16,104 nt of DNA from Anammoximicrobium sp032229885 (GCA_032229885.1 JAVYAJ010000096.1:1-16104), one strand, 5' to 3'; positions 6,712 through 14,752 are shown, numbered from the stretch's first letter. Notes: generated by a model not told the origin, from the letters alone. Numbers and translations are program-made.

Positions 6712-8157
6712 ATGAGAGCGCGAATCGATCGCCGATATTTTTTGCATTCCGGCGCGGCGGCGGCTGCGTCGCTGGCGTGGTCTGGGGTCTCCGACGGCGC
6801 CCCAGGCGAGCAACTGCCAGCGGATGCCGAAGCGGACCTAATCGCCGAGCCCGCGCGCAAGGTACACGTGGTCGAGTCGGTCGACGTGGTGGTCTGTGGC
6901 GGCGGCCCGGCCGGGGTGGCGGCGGCGCTGGCGGCGGCCCGCACCGGGGCCAGCGTGCGGCTGATCGAGGCCCATGGCCAACTGGGCGGAGTTTGGACCA
7001 CGGGATTGTTGTCTTTGATCATCGACGCCGGCAACAAGGGCGGCGTGATGGCGCGGATCATCGACCTGCTCGATGCCGGCCGCGAGCTGTTGCGCGAACC
7101 GCGATGGGACCGTCGCGGTTCGATGATCTACGATCCCGAGCAGATGAAACTAGTGCTCGAACAAAGCTGCGTCGAGGCTGGCGTCCGAGTGCGGTTGCAC
7201 ACGCGGGTCGTGGCGGCCGTTCGTGATGGCCGACGTTTGACCCACTGCATCACGGAATCGAAGTCCGGCCGCGAGGCGTTCGCAGCGCGCGTGTTCGTGG
7301 ATTGCACTGGCGACGGTGATCTGGCGGCGCTCGGCGGCTGTGGGTTCGACTGGGGCCGCCCCGCCGAGGGACCGGGCGCCGCCGAGGCCGAACGGGTCGG
7401 CCAGACGCAGCCGTTCAGCCTGATGATGCTGGTCACCGGCATCGACCCGCGAGCCACGGCCGAGTTCCACGACCGCACGAATCGCAGCGCGGCGGCGGCC
7501 AAGGCGGCGCTGCTGGCCGAGTTTGCCCGCGCGGGCGTAGAGCCGTCGTATGGACAGCCCACGATCTTCAAGATCCACGACGAGCTATACGCCTGGATGA
7601 TCAACCACGAGTACGGCCGACGGGGCATCGACGCCCAGGATTTGACCGACGCCACGCTCGCGGCGCGCAGCGAGCTGCACGCGCTGGTCGAAGCCCTGCG
7701 ATCTCGCGGCGACCCGTGGCGGGACGTCAAGATCGTAGCCACGGCAGGGCAGATCGGGGTCCGCGAGGGCCGTCGCATCTACGGCCGATACACGGTCACC
7801 GCTGACGACGTGTGCGATGGCGCCCGCCACGCGGACGCCGTGTGTCGAGTGACGGTCGGTTTGGACGTGCATTCGACCAGCAAGGCTCATTCCACGGGAA
7901 TCGAGCGATCGGCGATCCGTGGCCCTTCCCGGCCGTACGACATCCCGCTGCGGTCGCTGATCGCACGCGACGTCGACGGCCTGCTGATGGCCGGGCGCTG
8001 CATTAGCGGCGATTTTCTGGCGCACTCGAGCTATCGCGTCACCGGCAACGCCGTGACGATGGGCGAGGCCGCCGGAGCGACCGCGGCCTTGGCTGCGCGC
8101 GGTTCAGGCCTGCCGCACGAAGTCCCGTGGCCCGAAGTGGCGGCCTGTCTGGGCTGA
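6712..8157 (+). CDS. Tat-exported FAD-dependent oxidoreductase
   Basis: 481 residues. The N-terminus has a twin-arginine-type leader (DRRYFLHSG at 6-14 followed by an Ala-rich hydrophobic stretch), predicting a folded, cofactor-loaded enzyme in the periplasm. The Rossmann FAD motif is VCGGGPAGVAAALAAARTG (61-79) with the ribose-binding Glu at 86 (LIEAHGQLGG). The C-terminal signature GLLMAGRCISGDFLAHSSYR (423-442) with GEAAGATAA matches the FAD_oxidored family common in planctomycete genomes. Donor substrate and electron acceptor are unknown. GGGAG (6699-6703) lies 8 bases before the ATG. The gene stands alone: about 600 bases of spacer precede it and about 740 follow before the next gene on the same strand, so co-transcription with the Gfo/Idh/MocA gene is possible but unproven. 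Confidence 0.92.
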   Translation: MRARIDRRYFLHSGAAAAASLAWSGVSDGAPGEQLPADAEADLIAEPARKVHVVESVDVVVCGGGPAGVAAALAAARTGASVRLIEAHGQLGGVWTTGLLSLIIDAGNKGGVMARIIDLLDAGRELLREPRWDRRGSMIYDPEQMKLVLEQSCVEAGVRVRLHTRVVAAVRDGRRLTHCITESKSGREAFAARVFVDCTGDGDLAALGGCGFDWGRPAEGPGAAEAERVGQTQPFSLMMLVTGIDPRATAEFHDRTNRSAAAAKAALLAEFARAGVEPSYGQPTIFKIHDELYAWMINHEYGRRGIDAQDLTDATLAARSELHALVEALRSRGDPWRDVKIVATAGQIGVREGRRIYGRYTVTADDVCDGARHADAVCRVTVGLDVHSTSKAHSTGIERSAIRGPSRPYDIPLRSLIARDVDGLLMAGRCISGDFLAHSSYRVTGNAVTMGEAAGATAALAARGSGLPHEVPWPEVAACLG

Positions 8158-8586
8158 GCGGCCTGCGTCGCGTGGCGATCGGGGGCGGGCCGAGACCAGA
8201 CCTGGCGGTCGCGGCCGTCGCCAGATCCCGGGCATCCCGTACCTTGACGAGTGCAAGCACCCACAGAAAACGTTTGGACAACACCCGCCTTTCGCGACCA
8301 GCTTCCCCCTGCCACAAGCTCGGCGGGCCTGGCCAAACGCCGTCCGTCGATTGTCGCGGGTGGGTTTTCTGTACTACTATACCGAGCGCGGGTAAGAATG
8401 GCCTCGCGAACATCAGGTTCCGTATGACGAAGGCGAACTGAAGTCCGCCGCGCCAAGTGCCATTTCGAGCCGCGCGAAGCATAACTTCAAACATCGTGCA
8501 TTTTTTGACAATGTTTTCAGGCAGCGACAGCGTTAAGTTGTTGAAGGATTACATGTTGTGCTTACAGTAGCGCGGTGTCCTCTGGG

Positions 8587-8662
8587 TCTCTGCGTTTCAC
8601 CGACATCCTTGCGGGGCGAACTGGGCGGGGCTATATGAAAATACGTTTTGGAAACGCAGAGA
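8587..8662. repeat. Inverted repeat of the CGCAGAGACGC type
   Basis: TCTCTGCGTTTC (8587-8598) is perfectly complementary to GAAACGCAGAGA (8651-8662), with 52 bases between. Similarity continues outward as imperfect CGCTGAGGGCGCTGAG against CTCTGGG. Sequences of this CTCTGCG/CGCAGAG type are a common dispersed intergenic repeat in many bacterial phyla, usually as facing pairs. It is a likely non-coding mobile or remnant element; I see no transposase. Confidence 0.65.
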
Positions 8663-8828
8663 CGCTGAGGGCGCTGAGATTTCGGCGCTCCGTCGTAGCG
8701 GGGAGAGACCTGACAGGCGAATCACGGCGGATGGACACGCATCGCGGCGATGAAGAAAACCGCTTAGACGCGATGTCTTTATTCGTGTGATTCATGGCCC
8801 TCTTCAATGTTTCTCGGCCCTTGTTTGG

Positions 8829-8858
8829 TTGCGGCTGCTGGCCGCGCTAGGTTATAAA
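8829..8858 (+). promoter_or_regulatory. Putative sigma-70-like promoter for the Gfo/Idh/MocA gene
   Basis: TTGCGG (8829-8834), 18 bases, TATAAA (8853-8858). The -10 matches the consensus at five of six positions; the -35 is weaker. The start codon follows about 40 bases downstream, giving a short leader that contains the strong AAGGAG at 8888-8893. Confidence 0.45.
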
Positions 8859-8896
8859 CAACCCGTTCCCATGGCATCCACTAACCGAAGGAGAGC

Positions 8897-10357
8897 ATGA
8901 GCATGTCTCAACTTTCACGCCGCAAGTTTTTGAAATGTTCCACGGCCGCGGGCGCGACAGCCTTGATCTGCGGGACCTCGGCGACACCGCGGGTGTTTGG
9001 TGCGAACGACCGCATTCGGATCGCCGTGGCAGGCGTCAACGGCCGTGGCAGCGCGCACATCAGCGGGTACCTCGAGCAGCCCAATGTCGAGCTCGTATAT
9101 CTGGTCGATCCAGACCAGGACGTGTTGGACCGGCGGCTGAAGGGCGTGGCAGACAAGGTCCAGGGAAAATACAAATGCGAGGGCGTCACGGACATCCGTC
9201 GGGTGCTCGAAGACAAGAGCGTCGATGCCATCTCGATCGCCGCCCCGAACCACTGGCATTCGTTGATGACCATCTGGGCGGCACAGGCCGGCAAGCACGT
9301 GTACGTCGAAAAGCCGATGAGCCACGACATCGCCGAGGGCCGGATCGCCTTGGAGGCCCAGAAGAAATACAAGGTCGTCGTCCAGCACGGCACGCAGAGC
9401 CGCAGCAATGCGAACTTGGCGGGCCTGCACGAGGCGATTCACGCGGGCAAGTTCGGAAAGCTCAAGATCTCTTACGGCTACGCGTGCAAGCAGCGCAACG
9501 GCATCGGGTTCAAAGACCCGTCCGATCCGCCGGCCAACCTGGATTGGAATCTCTGGCGCGGACCAGCGGCGATCGCCCAATACCACGCCAACCTCGTGCA
9601 TTACAACTGGCATTGGTTCTGGGCCAGCGGCAACGGCGAGCTGAACAACCAGGGGACGCACCAGTTGGACATCGCGTTCTGGGCGTTGGATCCCGGGGTC
9701 ACCCACCCCGTACGGGCTATGGCCATCGGAGGCCGGTTCCAGTGGAACGATCAGGGCGAGACGCCGAACACGCTGTTCGGAATCGCCGAGTATCCCAACG
9801 GCCAGTACGTATTCTTCAACGTCCGCAATGTGAAATACGACGGCTACGAGACTCAGGTCGAAAACGAGTATTACTTTGAGGACGGCGGCAAGATCATCCG
9901 CGGCCTGTACTATCCCAAGGGCAGCGCCCAGGGTGAGAAGATTTCCGTGCCGGCCGGCCACGTCACCCCGGGCGGCAACTTTGGCGCCTTTCTCGCCGCC
10001 TGTCGCGCGGGCGACCCGCAGATGGCCAACGGCAACGCGGACCAGGCCCATCACAGTTGCACGTTGGGACACGTGATCAACAACTCGTACCGACTGGGAA
10101 AGAAAGTTCCTTTCAATGCCAAGGCCGGACGGTTTGGCGACAACGCCGCGGCCCACGAGAGCTTTATGAAGCTGCACGCCATCATGCGCGACGGCGTCGG
10201 CGTTCCCGAGGACAAGGCCGAGTATGTCGTCGGCCCGTGGTTGACCTTCGACGCGGCAACCGAGCGATTCACGGGCGAGGAGGCCGACGCGGCGAACAAG
10301 CTCGTGAAGGATCCGAACCGACCCGGGTTCGAGGTGCCCAGCTTGGACAAGCTCTGA
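8897..10357 (+). CDS. Tat-exported Gfo/Idh/MocA family oxidoreductase
   Basis: 486 residues. These enzymes oxidise or reduce sugars and related polyols with NAD(P). A twin-arginine leader is clear: SRRKFLKCSTAAGATALI (7-24), ending near PRVFGAND. The nucleotide-binding fold starts at RIAVAGVNGRGSAH (41-54). APNHWHSLMTIWAAQAGKHV (116-135) and VEKPMSHD (137-144) supply the conserved EKP lysine. The C-terminal alpha/beta domain contains NNQGTHQLDIAFWAL (250-264) with the typical His and Asp. Length is usual for secreted planctomycete members. Two starts are possible: ATG 8897 is only 3 bases after AAGGAG (8888-8893), whereas ATG 8903 is 9 bases after it and is better spaced; the longer form is listed. 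The gene has its own putative promoter and is followed by a strong hairpin, so it is probably a single-gene unit. Confidence 0.95.
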   Translation: MSMSQLSRRKFLKCSTAAGATALICGTSATPRVFGANDRIRIAVAGVNGRGSAHISGYLEQPNVELVYLVDPDQDVLDRRLKGVADKVQGKYKCEGVTDIRRVLEDKSVDAISIAAPNHWHSLMTIWAAQAGKHVYVEKPMSHDIAEGRIALEAQKKYKVVVQHGTQSRSNANLAGLHEAIHAGKFGKLKISYGYACKQRNGIGFKDPSDPPANLDWNLWRGPAAIAQYHANLVHYNWHWFWASGNGELNNQGTHQLDIAFWALDPGVTHPVRAMAIGGRFQWNDQGETPNTLFGIAEYPNGQYVFFNVRNVKYDGYETQVENEYYFEDGGKIIRGLYYPKGSAQGEKISVPAGHVTPGGNFGAFLAACRAGDPQMANGNADQAHHSCTLGHVINNSYRLGKKVPFNAKAGRFGDNAAAHESFMKLHAIMRDGVGVPEDKAEYVVGPWLTFDAATERFTGEEADAANKLVKDPNRPGFEVPSLDKL

Positions 10358-10392
10358 GTCACCGTCGGGCGCTAAGCACCCAAACGTCGAAC

Positions 10393-10430
10393 GATCGGGC
10401 GGTTCCGCGGCGCCTGCGGCCGCCCCGATC
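10393..10430 (+). terminator. Large hairpin after the Gfo/Idh/MocA gene
   Basis: GATCGGGCGG (10393-10402) pairs with CCGCCCCGATC (10420-10430) with one bulged base, and an inner CCGC/GCGG stem extends it. It starts 36 bases after the stop codon. No U-run follows, so it may end transcription inefficiently or act to protect the 3' end of the mRNA. Confidence 0.4.
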
Positions 10431-10526
10431 TGGCGCGGTCAATTTCTTGAACTACAACGCTTCCACGGTTGCGCGTTTGAGCGCAGATAGGCGCTGATTC
10501 TGTGTGACCGAAAGCCTCCGACCACT

Positions 10527-10677
10527 GTAGCCTGGGGCAACGCCCCAGGGCTGGCGCCGCGCGTGCCTCTGTTGGCCGAAGGCCATATTCATGCGGGTCG
10601 CGATGACACGTTGATGTTGGCCTTCGGCCAACACGGTTGCTATCGTCTTTGACTCCTGGGGCGTTGCCCCAGGCTAC
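10527..10677. repeat. Hairpin repeat cluster, copy B (REPIN-like inverted pair)
   Basis: A 23-bp sequence at 10527-10549 (GTAGCCTGGGGC through CCCCAGG) is repeated in perfect inversion at 10655-10677. Nested inside is a second inverted pair: GTTGGCCGAAGGCC at 10571-10584 and GGCCTTCGGCCAAC at 10619-10632. Each arm is itself a small hairpin (H1 and H2 modules). The whole 151 bp can fold into one long structure. Bases 10527-10563 are also the perfect inverse of 1-37. Confidence 0.8.
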
Positions 10678-10685
10678 GTTGGTGA

Positions 10686-10776
10686 TGGCCTTCGGCCAAC
10701 ACGCTTCCTGTCGTCTGTGCTGCGCAACAATCACGCAATACCCATTTCGCTTAACGCGGGCTAGTACCGGCAACCC
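10686..10776. repeat. Further H2 and inverted H3 repeat modules
   Basis: TGGCCTTCGGCCAACACG (10686-10703) is a third H2 module, a near-direct repeat of 10618-10635 including flanking bases up to TCGTCT. Bases 10749-10776 are the H3 module in inverted orientation relative to 71-98 (25 of 28 identical). This part completes the repeat-rich spacer between the Gfo/Idh/MocA gene and the BON-domain gene, which contains no gene. Confidence 0.7.
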
Positions 10777-10891
10777 AAACGTGTACTGTACAGACTGGTG
10801 CACAAGATGCGCGCGTGATACGGACTAAGACGCTATATGATGGAACGCAGCCAAATCGAAGGCCAACGCCAGCGAAGACCGGCGCCAACGA

Positions 10892-10923
10892 AAAGACCTC
10901 CGCCGGACAGAATCCGGCGGAGG
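10892..10923 (-). terminator. Rho-independent terminator of the BON-domain gene
   Basis: On the minus strand, CCTCCGCCGGA and TCCGGCGGAGG form a perfect 11-bp stem around a 5-base loop (10908-10912), followed directly by a T-rich tail (TCTTTT). It sits 31 bases after the TAA of the minus-strand gene ending at 10955. This is the clearest intrinsic terminator in the window. Confidence 0.85.
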
Positions 10924-10954
10924 CAGGCACTGGGCAGACATCAAACGGGCAGAG

Positions 10955-12463
10955 TTACTTCGCTTTGAAATCCAGATTCCACCAGCCGTCATCCCACTTC
11001 AAGGTCACCTTCCGCCATCCCATCGGAACCTGCGGATAGGGATAGAATGGGCCGATGTACGGCCAAGCTGACGGCGAGTACTGCTTGGGATACGTCACGG
11101 CGCCATAGTTCGGATACGCCGCATACGTCGGCCAAGCATATCCCGGCAGGCTCGGGTGATCGTACCGCGCCGGCACCACGGCCTGGCCTGGGCCGGGCAA
11201 TTGCGCCGGCATCGCCCCGATAGGCTGGCTGATTGCCACGACCGGCGCGGCGATCCCCGCGTCGCCATAGCTGACCATCTGCGGCAAGCCTAGCGGCCGC
11301 GGCGTCTGGTCCGCTGCCATCATCGGCAAGGCAGGCTGGGCCACCGTATAGGAACGGGTGGCGCCGACCGCCGGTTCCGGCGACGCGATGGCCAGGGACA
11401 TGGAGGCCGTCGCGTTGCCGACCGCTTCATTCGCCTCGTCAGACGCTGTTGCGACCTGACGCATGAACCGCACGTCGCGAGTCGCTTGCGTCTGCGGCAG
11501 CGCTGCCATCTGCGCTGGCCGTGCGATCGCCTGCGGGGGGCTTTGAGGCCGATCCAGGCGACTGAGCGGACTGGTCGCCGACGGGAGCAACGCAACCATC
11601 GGAACGGGCACCGGGACGAGCGTCTGGCTGGCCCCAGCCGTTTCCAAGCCACTGATCACGCGTCGCACGCCGGGGACGCGGCGGGCAATGTCGACCGCCT
11701 TCGCCTCTTGCTCAGGCGTGCTGACCGTGCCGGTCAACCACACATCGGGTCCATCGACCTTGACATCGAGATCGGCGCCCTGCAGGATGCCCTGATCGCT
11801 GGCGGCCTGCAGCGCTGCGCTCAGACGCTGGCTGATGTTAGCGGCCGACTCGCCAACGCTCAGCTCGTCGATCACCTGCTCGACGCCGGCGGTCCGCCGC
11901 ACAATCTCCAGGACGGCCGTCCGCTGGTCGGACGAGCCCACACGGCCTTTCAGCCAGACATAACCGTTTTGGACGTGAACAGACACGCCGAATCCTTTGA
12001 GCTGTCCGTCTCGCTTGGCTTTCTGAAGCTGCCGTGCGACGTCCTCGCCGATCCGTCGATCTTGGCTGGCTTGCGACTCGGTCGATCCGCTGACGGGCCG
12101 CGCCTGTGCGGACGCTTCGGTCTCGGACAGAGCGACCGTCCGGGTCGCCGCGGTCGCCGCGCTGCACGGCGCCTGGCCCGCCTGGATCTCCAGTGCGTCC
12201 ACGACCTGGTCGACTCCGTCGATCTCCCGAACCGTGCTGATAGCCAGTTTTCTTTGCTCGGCCGATGCCACCGTACCTTTGAGCGTTACCTTGCCCTCGG
12301 CGACTTCGAGATTGATGTCGAAGCCGCACAGGTTTCCTTCCTTTTGCTCGTGTTTGAGGCGTTCCGCCACTTTGCGCGCCGTGTCGTGGTCATCGGCCAA
12401 CGTCCACGAGAACGTCGCCGCCACGAGCGCGAAAATCGCTGACCCTACAATTAGACGTCGCAT
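10955..12463 (-). CDS. Exported protein with three BON domains
   Basis: 502 residues. The frame is open from 12571, but GGGAGGG (12469-12475) lies 5 bases before the ATG at 12463, and a signal peptide starts there (MRRLIVGSAIFALVAA, cleavage near TLA-DD at 23). Three BON domains follow at about 28-93, 137-202 and 208-275, each with the pattern of a helix, a strand ending V-x-L-x-G, and a GVxxVxxxL end. BON domains bind phospholipid or other envelope surfaces, as in OsmY. Residues 280-440 are a low-complexity Ala/Pro/Gln linker; the remainder is Tyr/Pro-rich and ends in VPMGWRKVTLKWDDGWWNLD, a tail I associate with planctomycete BON proteins. A role in envelope stability or stress is inferred. 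Monocistronic, with its own terminator. Confidence 0.9.
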   Translation of the reverse strand: MRRLIVGSAIFALVAATFSWTLADDHDTARKVAERLKHEQKEGNLCGFDINLEVAEGKVTLKGTVASAEQRKLAISTVREIDGVDQVVDALEIQAGQAPCSAATAATRTVALSETEASAQARPVSGSTESQASQDRRIGEDVARQLQKAKRDGQLKGFGVSVHVQNGYVWLKGRVGSSDQRTAVLEIVRRTAGVEQVIDELSVGESAANISQRLSAALQAASDQGILQGADLDVKVDGPDVWLTGTVSTPEQEAKAVDIARRVPGVRRVISGLETAGASQTLVPVPVPMVALLPSATSPLSRLDRPQSPPQAIARPAQMAALPQTQATRDVRFMRQVATASDEANEAVGNATASMSLAIASPEPAVGATRSYTVAQPALPMMAADQTPRPLGLPQMVSYGDAGIAAPVVAISQPIGAMPAQLPGPGQAVVPARYDHPSLPGYAWPTYAAYPNYGAVTYPKQYSPSAWPYIGPFYPYPQVPMGWRKVTLKWDDGWWNLDFKAK

Positions 12464-13054
12464 GAGTGCCCTCCCTGAGTAAACGTTTGCTGCTTGCCCC
12501 CTTTTGCCTTTAACCGCGGTTCGCCGCCGCTCGAGGCTCGGATTCTGGGACCGATGCCCGGAGCCTGGCACGCCGAAACATGCGGAGAATCTGGTCGCCT
12601 AAATCCCAGACTCGGCAGTCATTTTCCGCAACGGACCCCTGTGTGCCGAGTGACCCGGACCGCACTGGGCGTCTGGCGACGCCCTACTCGCATCCGGAGA
12701 GTCGAGCCCAGCGCAGTATGCGGGCGGGTTCGTTGTCTCCGGTATTAGTTGTCGGTTAACAGTCGTGCCGGATAGCAAGTTTTTTTCGATTTTGCGGCGC
12801 ATCCCGACCGTTGGGGAAAAGCCAGCGAAGTCAGGCGAAAGAAACGGGCGGGGCCGAAAAAATTCATGCGACCTCGACCGCGAGTGGGGCCAGTCAAACG
12901 CCGCCACGACGCGATTCGGATCCTCGCAAAGGCCCCATGCCGCCGACCACTCACCAGGCTAGCGCCCATTTCATCTGCGACCGGCCTAGATGGTGAGCGG
13001 GCAAGGCTGGCCGTGTGGACGTCGGGTCCGGTCGGGCAAAGACAGATCGAAGTT

Positions 13055-13119
13055 TTCGACGTTGCCCGTTCTTCGAGCGTACTGCGATGGCGTGCGACAC
13101 CGGATCCCGGGGTCGCGGC
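13055..13119 (-). repeat. Diverged 65-bp repeat, copy X
   Basis: Aligned without gaps to 14891-14955, 47 of 65 positions agree (about 72 percent), and most differences are transitions. Both begin TTCGACGT and end GTCGCGGC on the plus strand. Function is unknown; it could be an old repeat or a conserved regulatory segment. Copy X lies about 600 bases upstream of the minus-strand BON gene. Confidence 0.5.
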
Positions 13120-13384
13120 ATCGGCGCGCACGCTGCGTTCCAGTCGCCAAGCGGCCCCGCACCCTGAAGGGACGCCACTTGTCTCCGAAGCTGCGCGGGG
13201 CTGGACTCCCCAGGATCCCGGCCGTCGGCCAAAGTCGCCTCGCGTCCGCCCTCGACCCGCATTTTGGGAAACTCGGCAATCGTCGCTCGAAATACACGAC
13301 TTCAACCCCTGAAATCCGCTGGCTAAAAAGGCCACTCCGAGGTGCGCGAACGGCGGGGCTTGACGGCTCGGACGTCGTGCACTC

Positions 13385-13413
13385 TTGGCACGGCTCGGTG
13401 CGCGTGACACAAT
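13385..13413 (+). promoter_or_regulatory. Possible promoter of the DUF1080 gene
   Basis: TTGGCA (13385-13390), 17 bases, CACAAT (13408-13413). The match is four to five of six for each box. It lies about 100 bases before the start codon at 13514. Chance occurrence cannot be excluded. Confidence 0.3.
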
Positions 13414-13513
13414 GGGCAAGGAAGAACGCGACGGAAAAGGACGAAACAAAGACAAGGCGTGATAGCATCTGTCGCGATGGCGCCCTTGTCGAATCGAACG
13501 AGAGGATTTCACG

Positions 13514-14182
13514 ATGCGCGGCTTATACGTACTGGGGATCACGTGCCTGCTGTCGGCCATGCAAGCATCTGCCACACAGGACACTGCGGCGGCGGCGAGG
13601 GGCGTGACGACGCACGAGTCGGACGAAGGCTTTGTCAGCCTATTCGACGGCCAGACGCTGGACGGCTGGCGCGGAGCGACCGACGGCTATACCTGCGAGG
13701 ACGGGCTGTTGGTCTGCCAGAAGCGCGGTGGCGGCCGGTTGTTGACCGCCCGCGAGTTTGGCGATTTCATCTTCCGCTTCGAGTATCGTTTGGAGCCGGG
13801 CGGAAACAACGGCGTCTCGGTGCGAGGTCACGAGATCCAGATCCTGGACGACGATGCGCCACAGTACAAGAACATCAAACCGTGCCAGTATCACGGCTCG
13901 ATCTACTGTACCGTGCCGGCCAAACGCGGGCATACCAAACCGGCCGGGCAATGGAACGCGGAGGAGATCCGATGCCAGGGCAGCCACTGGACCGTGTCCG
14001 TCAATGGGACCGTGATCGTGGACGTCGATCTGGCCACCGTTCCCGGCCAGGAAGCGCTGGCCAAACGGACGACCGGCCCCCTCGGCTTTCTCGGGCACGG
14101 CTCGCGCGTCGAGTTCCGCAACCTCCGAGTGAAAGACTTGCCCCGATCCGAACCGGCCGCAACCGCCGCGGACCACGGCTGA
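13514..14182 (+). CDS. Secreted DUF1080 (3-keto-disaccharide hydrolase-type) protein
   Basis: 222 residues. A short signal peptide (MRGLYVLGITCLLSAMQASA, about 1-20) is followed by one concanavalin-like jelly-roll domain of family PF06439. Hallmarks are FVSLFDGQTLDGWRG (40-54), EDGLLVC, GDFIFRFEYRLEPGGNNGV (83-101), HEIQILDDD (106-114), the middle QYHGSIY segment, GQWNAEEI and the terminal strand VEFRNLRVKDL. Characterised relatives hydrolyse 3-keto-glycosides such as 3-keto-disaccharides, but most of the very many planctomycete paralogues are untested, so substrate is unknown. AGAGGA (13501-13506) is 7 bases before the ATG. The gene is isolated, with a 1-kb spacer upstream and a convergent membrane-protein gene downstream. 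A periplasmic partnership with the Gfo/Idh/MocA enzyme is plausible but inferred. Confidence 0.92.
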   Translation: MRGLYVLGITCLLSAMQASATQDTAAAARGVTTHESDEGFVSLFDGQTLDGWRGATDGYTCEDGLLVCQKRGGGRLLTAREFGDFIFRFEYRLEPGGNNGVSVRGHEIQILDDDAPQYKNIKPCQYHGSIYCTVPAKRGHTKPAGQWNAEEIRCQGSHWTVSVNGTVIVDVDLATVPGQEALAKRTTGPLGFLGHGSRVEFRNLRVKDLPRSEPAATAADHG

Positions 14183-14287
14183 GCCGATCAGGGCGCCGCG
14201 GCGATCCGCGAGCGCATTTGGCGGAGGGCGTCCGTGCCCTGGTTTTGCCGTTCGCGGAGGCGGTGGGACGCGGCGCAGCGAGGCGAC

Positions 14288-14752
14288 TCAGCTTTCCCGA
14301 CGCTCGTGACGGCCTTGCTCGATCTCGAACTTTAGGGCCGTCAGCGACTGGTTGATCTCGCGCAAAAAGGCCAGCAGCGAGGCGATCAACATTCCCATGC
14401 ACAGAATGAACAGCCCGCTGATCAGACGCGAATCGCCAATCTGAAACAGAGCGGATAGGAACAACGCCACGACCAGCGTCGCCGCCAGCAGTGCGCTGAC
14501 CAGCGCATACGCGATGGCGCGGCGAATCTGGGCGGCTCGCCGCCAGAGAATGGGCAGTTGCGCCGCTTTGCGCATGCGAAACGCGACCGGTGCGCCTTCC
14601 ATTTGATCCACTAGGGTCCGCGCGCGATCCACAATCCGGCCCAGACGATTCGTCATCGCAAGCAATAGCAGGCCGACTCCGGAGATCAGCAGCGCAGGCC
14701 CGATCGCCGTTTGTAAGATCGGAATCAATTCCGCGACGCTCATGCTGTCCAT
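14288..14752 (-). CDS. DUF2721-type integral membrane protein
   Basis: 154 residues with three predicted membrane helices: about 11-33 (ILQTAIGPALLISGVGLLLL), 78-101 and 107-130. The signature LLLLAMTNRLGRIVDRARTL just after the first helix is what identifies the DUF2721 family, whose function is unknown. Between helices 1 and 2 is a basic, probably cytoplasmic loop (RMRKAAQLPILWRRAAQIRR). The C-terminus is a charged helix. The frame is open up to 14875, but homology begins at the ATG at 14752, preceded by GGGGA 6 bases upstream, and the extension is Cys/His/Arg-rich junk. An ATG three codons further in is also possible. The gene converges with the DUF1080 gene, with a 105-base gap. Confidence 0.85.
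   Translation of the reverse strand: MDSMSVAELIPILQTAIGPALLISGVGLLLLAMTNRLGRIVDRARTLVDQMEGAPVAFRMRKAAQLPILWRRAAQIRRAIAYALVSALLAATLVVALFLSALFQIGDSRLISGLFILCMGMLIASLLAFLREINQSLTALKFEIEQGRHERRES

Larger units (their letters stand above)
8158..8896 (+). other. Long spacer between two oxidoreductase genes
   Basis: 739 bases with no credible gene. It holds, in order: a segment at about 8371-8389 containing TACTATACCGAGCGCG, similar to a segment near 14929; TTGACA at 8505-8510 without a matching -10; the inverted repeat at 8587-8662; and a putative promoter at 8829-8858 directly ahead of the next gene. A 71-codon frame at 8575-8790 runs through the inverted repeat and is not believable as a gene. 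Confidence 0.55.
12464..13513. other. 1-kb gene-free region with A/T tracts
   Basis: No convincing coding sequence in 1050 bases: open frames on both strands give basic, low-complexity translations without a domain. It contains a T-run followed by CGATTTTGCGG near 12779-12797 and an A-run at 12859-12864, both unusual in this GC-rich context and about 75 bases apart. It also holds a 65-base segment (13055-13119) shared with 14891-14955 and a possible promoter for the DUF1080 gene. The two flanking genes diverge, so regulatory sequence for both is expected here. Confidence 0.5.

Noticed and set aside
8505..8510. Perfect TTGACA -35 box
   Set aside because: No acceptable -10 at 16-19 bases downstream and no gene directly after it.
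8575..8790. 71-codon plus-strand frame
   Set aside because: It is built across the facing CGCAGAG repeats and has no ribosome binding site or homology.
8915..10177. 420-codon open frame on the minus strand
   Set aside because: It is antisense to the well-supported Gfo/Idh/MocA gene, has no domain, and arises from GC-rich third codon positions.
11486..12442. 318-codon plus-strand frame
   Set aside because: Antisense to the three BON domains, whose homology and ribosome binding site are clear.
12745..13584. 279-codon minus-strand frame in the long spacer
   Set aside because: Arg/Ser-rich, no domain, no ribosome binding site, and it runs into the DUF1080 signal peptide region on the other strand.
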